Source: Bacteroidota bacterium (lineage in GTDB: Bacteria > Bacteroidota > Ignavibacteria > Kapaibacteriales > UBA961). From it: 36,322 nt of DNA. Shown piece by piece: positions 19,551-28,149 of this stretch (within the stretch, counting starts at the first letter, position 1; each line of letters opens with the position of its first letter). The notes under the pieces were generated by a model. It saw nothing but the letters and a program-made list of their open reading frames with translations, searched no databases and was not told the DNA's origin. Position numbers and translations under genes: made by a program. The stretch is taken from the NCBI GenBank assembly GCA_005788035.1, contig SXZI01000051.1, positions 1 through 36,322 of the forward strand, in the 5' to 3' direction.

Positions 19551-20506
19551 ACGAATTCCAGCATATGTAATGCTTGATGCAATCCTGCTTCGTGTGCTTG
19601 ATGGGTTAAATTCAGATACCGCTGTGCTATGGAAGGTGAAACTATGCGCATTCTTTGCATGATTTCTTCAAGGTCTTGTCCTGCCAATGCCATGATGCAA
19701 CCGGCGGTATGGCGCAAAGAATATGGCGACAGTACCTTTTGTCGATCAGGTGATATACCGGATTTTTTCATTCGCTTTTGAAAAGCATCACGTAATCCAC
19801 GAACGCTCATCCTGCAGCCTAATGAGCGATTACTCAAACTGTGAAAAAGTGGGGCATCTTGGATCATGACTTCAGGGAATCGCTCGTGCAAATAGCTCGA
19901 TAAAGCTTCGCTTGCAAAATGAGGAAGTTTCACCTCGCATTGTTTTTCACTGATTGCCTCTGGTAGCTTGATCACCGAGTTCATGGATAGCGTTTGAGTA
20001 TCGGCAATCGTCAAGCTCAACAATTCCTGTTCTTTCAACATAGATCCGAGCATGAATGAAAACAATGCTTTATCACGCAATCCATGCATACTTTGCATAT
20101 CCATTGTATCAAACAACATTAACAATTCATGAAAATTGAAAAATGATGGAATTGTTGAGATGGGATTTTTTTGTGCATGAACATGCTTCGCTGGATTTCG
20201 TGGAAGAACTTTCACTTCCACCAGATATTGCGAAAATCTTCTCAATGATGTAAGATATGTCGAAATGGAAGGAGATTGCAATTTCTTGGTTTCAATCAGA
20301 TGAGATTTATACCGTTCAAAATCCTTGATACGAAATTTGAATTTTCTGTCCTGGATCACAAATGACAAAAAACATCGCAATGAACGTGAATATGTATCTG
20401 CTGTATGGGGTGATGCTGATTTACGAATATGGGATTCAAATACTGAAATATGCTCAGCGAGAACGGCATTTCTAAGTGTGACGGGTTGATACATGTCATT
20501 GATCAT
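19544..20506 (-). CDS. Tyrosine recombinase/phage integrase family protein (Xer-like, degenerate catalytic site)
   Basis: SAM-like core-binding N-terminus (HTADTYSRSLRCFLSFV) and C-terminal SPYSLRHTAGCIMAL...IAQRYLNLTHQ; several catalytic positions substituted. Confidence 0.8.
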   Translation of the reverse strand: MINDMYQPVTLRNAVLAEHISVFESHIRKSASPHTADTYSRSLRCFLSFVIQDRKFKFRIKDFERYKSHLIETKKLQSPSISTYLTSLRRFSQYLVEVKVLPRNPAKHVHAQKNPISTIPSFFNFHELLMLFDTMDMQSMHGLRDKALFSFMLGSMLKEQELLSLTIADTQTLSMNSVIKLPEAISEKQCEVKLPHFASEALSSYLHERFPEVMIQDAPLFHSLSNRSLGCRMSVRGLRDAFQKRMKKSGISPDRQKVLSPYSLRHTAGCIMALAGQDLEEIMQRMRIVSPSIAQRYLNLTHQAHEAGLHQALHMLEFVH

Positions 20507-20525
20507 GCTTCACCTGTATTCTTCC

Positions 20526-21845
20526 CTATTTGCCAATGATGATCACTTCTGTTCGACGATTCAATCGTCTGCCAAATTCGGTTGCATTGCTTGCGATGGG
20601 CTTTGTATCTCCAAAACCGGCAGACTCCAATCGCTTTGGGTCTATGCCTTTCTTTATGAGATATTGTCGCACCGCTTCTGCACGGAACATAGAGAGTTTG
20701 CGATTCAGAGACTTGCTTCCTCTTGAGTCAGTATGACCTTCAATGCGAACAGACACTTTAGTCCTATTCAGAAGAAATTCACGCAATATTTCCAATTCAT
20801 AGACCGAATCCGGAAGAGTTGAACTATTTGTTTGAAAGAGTAGATTCTCAATAATGAGTTTTCTTCCCAATTCAACAATTGGAATGATTTTCTTGACAAT
20901 CTCTCTTTTCTGCTCATCGATAATACCAACACTCAATGAATCAGGGATAGCTGTTTTATCTGAACGATATGTGATCGCAAATAGATTTGTAAGCTGCGTG
21001 GAATAATCATCAAGAATCGTTGCAAAAGGAGTAGAGATGTCAAACATGGAACCACGTGTACCCTCGGTCAATGTTCGATAGTCTTGCAATACGGGAGGAA
21101 CAATCGTGAATAATCTAATGGAATTATCTTTTAATGTTTGAATAATTGATTCCGTTGTTTGCAATGTTCTACCCTGTCCTCGCTCGCCCTTCTGATGATA
21201 TGGTGCATCTGTAATAATGATTGCTACTTTGTTCGCGGCTGGTCTGAATTTCATTTTCGACATGTCGGACAATGCTTCGAGAGCATTTTCTTTATCATCT
21301 CCGCCACCTGTTGCCCATACACCTGTGAGCCATTTACCGAAATCTTTTACATTGTCTGTGGGATTATAAACTTTTTCTACTACATCAGAAAAAAGAACAA
21401 GTCCTACGCGATAATCAATGCCTTTTGCGGAAACATTCCCAACAAACTTTTCTATATTATTTCTGATTGCATTGATATATGTACCCATTGTGGCTGTAAC
21501 ATCAAGCACGAAAACGAAGTCAATAGGAATATTTTCTTTGAATGAAATCTTCTCAATTGAAATAACTTTCTTTGTGACCCCATTTTCAACCACTGAAAAT
21601 TCTTTTGGATTCAATGTATCCAATGCGGTACCATTTGCTTTTACCGCTTCAACAATCAATTTCACTTCAGGGAATTTCGTGATGTCTATGTTTTGAATAG
21701 CCATCCGAATATTACCTTCACCCATTTTCAAGCGTGCTGACTCTGCCGCTTGTTTTGCTTGCGCTTTGACAGAATCTGTTTGGGCATGCAAACATGTTGC
21801 AGAAATAAACAGGAAGATTGTAAGAATGGTGGCGAAGAGATTCAT
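20526..21845 (-). CDS. Exported von Willebrand factor A domain protein with C-terminal OmpA-like peptidoglycan-binding domain
   Basis: Signal peptide MNLFATILTIFLFISATCLHAQ; vWA FVFVLDVTATMGTYINAIRNNIEKF; OmpA-like NLLFQTNSSTLPDSVYEL...IEGHTDSRGSKSLNRKLSMFRAEAVRQYLIKKGID...GFGDTKPIASN...GRRLNRRTEV. Start at 21845 preferred over 21878. Confidence 0.9.
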   Translation of the reverse strand: MNLFATILTIFLFISATCLHAQTDSVKAQAKQAAESARLKMGEGNIRMAIQNIDITKFPEVKLIVEAVKANGTALDTLNPKEFSVVENGVTKKVISIEKISFKENIPIDFVFVLDVTATMGTYINAIRNNIEKFVGNVSAKGIDYRVGLVLFSDVVEKVYNPTDNVKDFGKWLTGVWATGGGDDKENALEALSDMSKMKFRPAANKVAIIITDAPYHQKGERGQGRTLQTTESIIQTLKDNSIRLFTIVPPVLQDYRTLTEGTRGSMFDISTPFATILDDYSTQLTNLFAITYRSDKTAIPDSLSVGIIDEQKREIVKKIIPIVELGRKLIIENLLFQTNSSTLPDSVYELEILREFLLNRTKVSVRIEGHTDSRGSKSLNRKLSMFRAEAVRQYLIKKGIDPKRLESAGFGDTKPIASNATEFGRRLNRRTEVIIIGK

Positions 21846-21867
21846 AATCGTGGTCTTACAAAAGAAA

Positions 21868-21898
21868 CCCCCTGACAAGATAACACCTGCACAGGGGG
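21868..21898 (-). terminator. Terminator-like hairpin between the barrel-protein gene and the vWA-OmpA gene
   Basis: CCCCCTG (21868-21874) / CAGGGGG (21892-21898) stem followed on the minus strand by TTTCTTTTGT. Confidence 0.55.
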
Positions 21899-21920
21899 AA
21901 CACTGTTCTGAGTATGCACC

Positions 21921-23318
21921 TTAAATATTAAGGCGCAATACTGGTGAAATCATAAATACGGACTGATCAAATGGTCTTGATTCGCTACGCAATGGAATTG
22001 AATAACGAGCATCCAAATACAACCATTCTCCGAGCAATGGAAGATAGAGTCTTCCTAGAAATATCTGATTTGAATATTGTGCACTCAATCCAAATGGGAA
22101 TGTTGATTGATTACGATATTCAACTTTGGCATAGAGCCAATCCAAAAATTCTGTTGGATGGAAGAATGTCAAACCATCGACTTTATCATTCAATGCAAAT
22201 GGACCTGTGTCATTCCCAAGACGATTCAAGGCAACTTCACGAACTTCAGTATAATTTATACCCAAGTCAAAGCGCACATAGTTTTCAGGATTCTCAGGAT
22301 CGAGCCACCAGTTATAGAACAATCCGGTATTGCCAGTAATTCTCAACAAAGGTGCAACTACCAATGGATCGCGTGGACTTGCAGGATTGTTTTTGAAATA
22401 AGCTGCATATGTGGCACGCTCAACGGTTTTGAGTGTGTCTATGCCTTGTAATGGTACCTCAACATGAAATGTGATACCAAAGTTTGGTTCGAATGGTGCA
22501 TGAAAATCAAAACCAAAGATTCCTTTTCCGCCATATGCTGCATTCATTCTACGTTGCGGCAAGAAATTAAGCATGCCGTTTGACGTATCCTGCATACGAT
22601 ATCCCATACCGATATGAAAATGCAATAAGTTTGGAATGGCCTTGCGTGTTGCAATATCTTCATTGACATACAAAGGATGTTGAACCATCACTTTTGCTTC
22701 ACCGGAAGAGATAAAAGGTAATCCTGCACCTTCGGTACCAATCACGGAACGAATCCAATATCCATCTTCTTTACCGATTTTAAGTGTCTGCTCAAAAGCG
22801 GACAATGAATATGAATGGGTTGTATTCGTTGGCATTTCAAGATAATTTGTAATTGCTTCAATCTGCGCTTGTGATGGAGCAGATGCAACCGGAACATCTT
22901 GATAGCAATATGGTCTCTTTGGACTAATCAACGTTGACACAAGTGTTTTCAACTTGGAATCAACTTGATCCGCTGTCATCTTTTCTTTTCCGCATTCAAT
23001 CAAAAGAATATTATAATCAGGATTCTTTGGATCTTTAATCGGAGCTGATGTTATGAGAATTGTTCTCATATCCAGATTTTCTGCGGGCCTACCGTCCAAC
23101 TTGAATACCTGGAAAATCTGCAATTGCAAATTCGGCTCGCAAACACTCCAACGGGGAAAATAGGGCAATAAGCCGGGATCTACGGACTTCAAACTTGCCA
23201 ATGCAAGCGAATCACTAGTCTGGGCTTGTGCGGTCATAACTCCAAATCCGCTCATCGAAATGATGCATAGGAGGAAGAAATGCAAGTAGCGTTGTTTTAT
23301 CATGGTTTTCATCACCAT
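21921..23318 (-). CDS. Hypothetical outer-membrane beta-barrel protein
   Basis: Signal peptide (RYLHFFLLCIISMSGFGVMTAQAQ), amphipathic beta pattern in the C-terminal half (WLYLDARYSIPLRSE...VFMISPVLRLNI). Confidence 0.6.
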   Translation of the reverse strand: MVMKTMIKQRYLHFFLLCIISMSGFGVMTAQAQTSDSLALASLKSVDPGLLPYFPRWSVCEPNLQLQIFQVFKLDGRPAENLDMRTILITSAPIKDPKNPDYNILLIECGKEKMTADQVDSKLKTLVSTLISPKRPYCYQDVPVASAPSQAQIEAITNYLEMPTNTTHSYSLSAFEQTLKIGKEDGYWIRSVIGTEGAGLPFISSGEAKVMVQHPLYVNEDIATRKAIPNLLHFHIGMGYRMQDTSNGMLNFLPQRRMNAAYGGKGIFGFDFHAPFEPNFGITFHVEVPLQGIDTLKTVERATYAAYFKNNPASPRDPLVVAPLLRITGNTGLFYNWWLDPENPENYVRFDLGINYTEVREVALNRLGNDTGPFALNDKVDGLTFFHPTEFLDWLYAKVEYRNQSTFPFGLSAQYSNQIFLGRLYLPLLGEWLYLDARYSIPLRSESRPFDQSVFMISPVLRLNI

Positions 23319-23380
23319 TTATATCAAGTAATGTTCAAATCAAATGTTATCGACACTATGCCGACGCATTTCTTGCTGAA

Positions 23381-25174
23381 TTAGAAATTAAACAGCATTT
23401 GTAATGATGGAAGAACGATTGTTTGTTCTTCCCATGGTTTTGGATCGCGAAGAGCAGTCTGGAAATATTGTGCTTGGAAACGTAAATCAAATCCATTCAC
23501 AACAGGAACTTGTGCCCATACATCACCTGAAACGCAACCATCAAAAAACTGCATGGAAGCACCCCAAGGCACTGTGCGAGATCTATTCATAAATTCAATA
23601 CGACCTGAAAGACCAGCAACTACTTCTGAACCTTTTAGTCCACTCATCGCTGCAACTTTCAATTGATCAAAACGATTGAGAATTGCCAAATCTTCATAGG
23701 AATATTGATCCACTTGACGATTCTTCTTTTCGTAAACCGGACGACCATTATTGTCATTGCCATTTTGTTGTTCCAATTCAGCATAACGTTGAATGACATA
23801 CATCGTTGCTCCAAGTTTGAATCGGAAGAATGCTGTTCTGTCAATATCAACTGCAAATGAATAATGCGCTTGGGCATGGAAGCGCGGCAAATAACTCAAA
23901 TCAAGATTTCTGTATGAAGCCGAGTCAGATGTTCCACTTGTATTTCGACCTGCAAACATGAACTGTGTCGCAATCGGATTGACTGCTGCGGGACCAAATA
24001 CATAGCTTCCATTAAAATTGAACACACCACCTTGATTAAGAAGCTTAATTGGGAAATCAAGTGACCCATAAATACCAAGTCCGGCATTTGTCAATTTACG
24101 TTGTGCACTGAATACATCTGTAGCCAATGAAGACCAACCATTTGTTGGAAGAACAATTCCAAATTTGTTTGATTGCCACATGACATTGAGCGTCATGCGT
24201 TCACTCCACAATGATGGATAATTGATCTCGGGCATTCCATAGCGAAGCTCAACTCCATATAATGGAAGATGCTTATTATACACTCGCTTTACTGTAGAAT
24301 CGCCTTCACCTTCTTCAGGAATGAGATTTCCCTCTTCATCAAATTCTTCGAGTTTCCCATAATGACGGAAACGAATCAAATCGAATAATCCAATAGTCAA
24401 TTCATTGGGCGCATTATATTCTTGTGGTTGTCCATCGGTGATACGCAGATATTGCTGTATATCATCTTCATTGATTGGATATGTTGTACCATATTTCTGA
24501 GGGAGAAATGTAGCATCTGCTCCAATTCCTTGAGCTTCAGCAGTGATGTTTTCAGCATCATTCTGAAGAATTTTTCTCTCAAGATATTCATAGAGCGTTT
24601 TTGCAATTCCAAGTGTATCCGGAGAACTCACTTTTTGCAAATCATTCGCCAAGAAAATACCCTTTGGAGGATCAATGATTTCATCAATCTTAGCAACCAT
24701 CTCTTTATTGCCAGATGTAAGCAATCCGATGATTTCAAATGGTTCGCCAACTCTGAATCGAGTTGTTACAACATAAGCACGGCTAAAGAGCTCATCTTGC
24801 CATTTTGTATAGAGACGATAGTATTTTTCATATTCTCTATCATCATTGTTCATGTTGCCACCACCATTGTTCTTCAAGAAGAGTGCAACATCTGCCTCAC
24901 CTTCATCAATGGCTTCTTGAATAGCATCCTTTTTCTTGGATCTATTGGCAGCAGCATTAGCTTTTGGCTCAGGTACGCCCAATAAGGGATTGATTGCTGT
25001 TACGGTTGGATCATCAACCTGAAACAGGAATACATTAGAGTATCTATAACTCTTGAATTTTCCGAGGATTGATCGGATCTGTGCAGTTTGTTGCGCTTGC
25101 ATTTGCACTGCAGCAAAGACCATCAGGCAAAGCATGGGAAGTACTGCCATTGGTCGAACAAATCTTGAACTCAT
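23381..25174 (-). CDS. Hypothetical outer-membrane beta-barrel protein with periplasmic N-terminal region
   Basis: Signal peptide (MAVLPMLCLMVFAAVQMQAQ); C-terminal barrel-like strands and terminal Phe (FDLRFQAQYFQTALRD...VLPSLQMLFNF). Confidence 0.6.
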   Translation of the reverse strand: MSSRFVRPMAVLPMLCLMVFAAVQMQAQQTAQIRSILGKFKSYRYSNVFLFQVDDPTVTAINPLLGVPEPKANAAANRSKKKDAIQEAIDEGEADVALFLKNNGGGNMNNDDREYEKYYRLYTKWQDELFSRAYVVTTRFRVGEPFEIIGLLTSGNKEMVAKIDEIIDPPKGIFLANDLQKVSSPDTLGIAKTLYEYLERKILQNDAENITAEAQGIGADATFLPQKYGTTYPINEDDIQQYLRITDGQPQEYNAPNELTIGLFDLIRFRHYGKLEEFDEEGNLIPEEGEGDSTVKRVYNKHLPLYGVELRYGMPEINYPSLWSERMTLNVMWQSNKFGIVLPTNGWSSLATDVFSAQRKLTNAGLGIYGSLDFPIKLLNQGGVFNFNGSYVFGPAAVNPIATQFMFAGRNTSGTSDSASYRNLDLSYLPRFHAQAHYSFAVDIDRTAFFRFKLGATMYVIQRYAELEQQNGNDNNGRPVYEKKNRQVDQYSYEDLAILNRFDQLKVAAMSGLKGSEVVAGLSGRIEFMNRSRTVPWGASMQFFDGCVSGDVWAQVPVVNGFDLRFQAQYFQTALRDPKPWEEQTIVLPSLQMLFNF

Positions 25175-25218
25175 TATCTGCTTTCTCCGGGATTACGTGG
25201 GGGATAGCATGAAAAAAA

Positions 25219-27417
25219 TTAAAATACGATGTTAAACTTGCAAGACTTGGATGCTTCAGGAGATGTTTCTCCACTTGGCAATTGTGCAGCAGCCTTGGCT
25301 TGTATCTTGATAGAACCTCCGGTTCCGCGTGGTATTGGAAGCTTTCCATCGAGTCTGTAACTCTGGGTCCACTTTCCACTAGTAAGCTTTGGCTCACCAA
25401 CTGGTACCACTTTGTAACCTTTGATGTTCTGTTCCTTCACTTCAAACTTGACACCTTTGATAGTTGCAGTGATGTCGGCATAAGTTGGCGCCTTGATTTC
25501 GACATTCACGAAGAATATCGGAGTCTTAGCATCCGTGATGCGCGATGCATCTCCACAAACAACACGTGGGCGCTTCGGACCTGGTTGCGCTTCAACTGCA
25601 CTTGAGCCATCTGTTGGGAATATCTGAACTTGAATTGACTGATCTTTTGGATCTTGCCAAACAATGCGAACACTAACGCGATCAGCATCAATCGGAATAT
25701 TATATCCATCATTTGCTCCAACTTGCAAGCCAACGACCGGTGATTTCTTGGTCGTACCATCAATGATGGTTCTAAATTGGCTACCCGGAATCGTGCTTCC
25801 TGAAGTTGGAACGGCAGTGAATTCAACTGCATCACCCTTGGACAATGACTTGACCAATCCGGTGATTTCTTCTTCATTTTTCACATCATCGCCTTCTTCA
25901 GTTTTGACTGTTGCCAAACCGGTTGCGAAGATTTTCAAATTCATTTCTTCAACGACTGTCTTCCCTGCTGATGACAATGAAGCAGTCATTTTATATTCAC
26001 CTGGTGATAAATCACGGTTGATTTCAACTTTATAGCGACCAGCTTTTCCATTCGTGCTCGTAGGTCCAACTTTGGTTATGCTCACTCCTGATGTTGAACC
26101 ATTGAATTGAATGGATGGAGTTGCTTTATCATAAAGGTTAGCTACGAATGTTGCAACGTATTTTCCGGCTTTGTCGAATGAATACAATTGACCATTGTCA
26201 TCCCAAGTGATAATTGGATCTTCTTGCTCAATCTCTGGTTGCTGAACAAAAATGTCAATCTCAATGCTACCCTTATTTTGGTCAAATGTGGTATATCTAC
26301 CCGGTGATAGAAGCTTCGCGATATAGCCGAATAAATCGATCCGGCTGGTATTTTGAGCAACTTTATCACCTCCACCATCAATGACTTTCTTCTTAGCGGC
26401 TTCCAATTGATCATTGAACTTGTCGAGATCCAATGAACCATTTGCAAAAGCATCTGCTGAAGGAATACCTGTTCCTGATAATTGATCTGATAATTGGCGC
26501 TGAACGCTTCTCAAATCCTTTACCTTCAATTGAACAGTACCAATATTTACTTTTTGATCATCTTTCAATGAATTGAATTTCTGTTCAGCAGAAATACCCA
26601 TGATACGATTCGTCTGTGAACTGAAACGCAATTTATACCAACCCGGTTTGCTCGGTGGTTGGAAATTGCAGACAAAAGCTCGTTTTGTCAATTTTCCATT
26701 GTTCGATTGACGTAGTCTATCTGTTTTCTCTACTGAATAACCAAATATGCGATTCACTCTCGCAGAATCAGGTGGAGCAAATTGAGCAATATCACCTGTT
26801 TTCACTGATGACTCACCATATGATGGCTCTTTGAAATCCTTCATGGATTTTGTGCTCAATTCCAATTTGCGAGTTGCCTGCAATTCCCAAGTTTCTGTTG
26901 AGGTTGCATTCGGCGGATTCGCAAGTCTCATCCCCGATTGTGGAGATGATTGAACTTTCTTGAATTCAGAGGCCGGAGGTGAAGGAGGAACATCCACTTC
27001 TTTACTTGGATGAAAATACACCTCATACTGCAATTCCTGAACATTCGCGAGTTTTTTGAGTGTCTCTATTTTTTCTTTTTTCTGAGCATCATCCATTCCA
27101 TCCATATTCAATGCTGATGCAACGTCTGTAACACCAACTTCGATATAATATGTACGAAACTTTTTGAAATACTTTCTTTGCTCTTCTGGGAGTTTTTCTG
27201 ACAAAACAATGGCATCCTGAGGTCTCGTATTGATACCTTCGGTTCCAGCACCTGACTGCAACTGCGTCAGAATACTCTCAACGATGCGCATTGATTCCTG
27301 CTGCTTTTTTACTAGATGCTCCTCAGCTTCATCGCGTTCAACGATGATGATGAGAAGTTCCAGAATAACTGCAAGATAGAGAACGAAATAAACCTTTCCG
27401 GCTCCGCCTTTTGACAT
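25219..27417 (-). CDS. Single-TM anchored large periplasmic protein, GldM/PorM-like architecture
   Basis: MSKGGAGKVYFVLYLAVILELLIIIVERDEAEEH: short basic N-terminus, one TM helix, acidic periplasmic side, then helical region and several beta-rich Ig-like domains; C-terminal Cys pair. Similarity to GldM is by layout only. Confidence 0.55.
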   Translation of the reverse strand: MSKGGAGKVYFVLYLAVILELLIIIVERDEAEEHLVKKQQESMRIVESILTQLQSGAGTEGINTRPQDAIVLSEKLPEEQRKYFKKFRTYYIEVGVTDVASALNMDGMDDAQKKEKIETLKKLANVQELQYEVYFHPSKEVDVPPSPPASEFKKVQSSPQSGMRLANPPNATSTETWELQATRKLELSTKSMKDFKEPSYGESSVKTGDIAQFAPPDSARVNRIFGYSVEKTDRLRQSNNGKLTKRAFVCNFQPPSKPGWYKLRFSSQTNRIMGISAEQKFNSLKDDQKVNIGTVQLKVKDLRSVQRQLSDQLSGTGIPSADAFANGSLDLDKFNDQLEAAKKKVIDGGGDKVAQNTSRIDLFGYIAKLLSPGRYTTFDQNKGSIEIDIFVQQPEIEQEDPIITWDDNGQLYSFDKAGKYVATFVANLYDKATPSIQFNGSTSGVSITKVGPTSTNGKAGRYKVEINRDLSPGEYKMTASLSSAGKTVVEEMNLKIFATGLATVKTEEGDDVKNEEEITGLVKSLSKGDAVEFTAVPTSGSTIPGSQFRTIIDGTTKKSPVVGLQVGANDGYNIPIDADRVSVRIVWQDPKDQSIQVQIFPTDGSSAVEAQPGPKRPRVVCGDASRITDAKTPIFFVNVEIKAPTYADITATIKGVKFEVKEQNIKGYKVVPVGEPKLTSGKWTQSYRLDGKLPIPRGTGGSIKIQAKAAAQLPSGETSPEASKSCKFNIVF

Positions 27418-27517
27418 ATCTTGACTCCGCTTGAAGACCTAAGACAGTAATGCAATGATACAAATGCCAATCGTGATTGTCATTTGTCTTTGTTTAAGTG
27501 TGTTGTATTGATGCCAT

Positions 27518-27602
27518 AAGCCCTGTGATCACATCACAAGGCTTACTTTCATCATGCATACCACGAATAAATCCGTGGTAAGCTCTTTGGTCGAAACCAA
27601 AG
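27518..27602 (-). other. Array of three consecutive stem-loops (candidate structured RNA leader)
   Basis: Minus-strand stems: CTTTGGT-TTCG-ACCAAAG (27602-27585); TACCACG-GATTTATT-CGTGGTA (27580-27559); AAGCCTTGTGAT-GTG-ATCACAGGGCTT (27544-27518, one G-U). Confidence 0.6.
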
Positions 27603-27611
27603 AACTCTAAT

Positions 27612-27845
27612 TTAGTTTTTAGGTGCTACTTCTTTCTTTGTATTGTCAGCAGAAGTTTTTGAGCAATTGTCGCCCTTCGCTTCTTTTGAACTCATCTTCT
27701 TTTTGCAGCAAGCCATACCATCTTCTTTGGAGGCTTCTTTTGCACATTCTGCCTTTGATTTTGTACCGCAATCAGCAGTCATAATTACAGGCGCTGCGAT
27801 GAACGCACTCAATACAAATGCCATGATCATATTTTTGGCTCTCAT
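27612..27845 (-). CDS. Small exported Cys/Lys-rich protein
   Basis: 77 aa; signal peptide MRAKNMIMAFVLSAFIAAPVIMTA then DCGTKSKAECAKEASKEDGMACCKKKMSSKEAKGDNC. Confidence 0.65.
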   Translation of the reverse strand: MRAKNMIMAFVLSAFIAAPVIMTADCGTKSKAECAKEASKEDGMACCKKKMSSKEAKGDNCSKTSADNTKKEVAPKN

Positions 27846-27865
27846 GGTAACTCCATATGGATATA

Positions 27866-28136
27866 TGTGGATAATTCTACTGAAAGAACAAGAGGTTCTT
27901 CGTCACTGAAACGCAATATATTGATTAACTACCCCATGGACAAAGAATTTTTCGATTCAAAGGTGCTCTGAATCATCACCTGCCATTAATATGACAATGG
28001 AATGACCGTATTCCTAACAAGGTAAAATCAAAAGTTATCAACATCATCTAATGACTTGAAACATCACATCCTATGCGTTTTTCCACATAATTCCATAGTT
28101 TAGGGGGTTATTCTCATTGTGAATAAGTTATCCACA
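27866..28136. promoter_or_regulatory. Cluster of DnaA-box-like 9-mers (candidate oriC or DnaA-regulated region)
   Basis: TGTGGATAA 27866-27874 (perfect, reverse), TTATCAACA 28035-28043, TTTTCCACA 28079-28087, TGTGAATAA 28118-28126 (reverse of TTATTCACA), TTATCCACA 28128-28136 (perfect). Confidence 0.5.
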
Positions 28137-28149
28137 TTTCCTGATTTTG

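Noticed and set aside
20526-21878. vWA-OmpA start at 21878
   Set aside because: The upstream 11 residues overlap a GC-rich hairpin; the ATG at 21845 gives a normal signal peptide.
24422-24985. 187-aa plus-strand ORF
   Set aside because: Fully antisense to the 597-aa signal-peptide/barrel ORF; Cys/Ile-rich composition typical of a shadow ORF.
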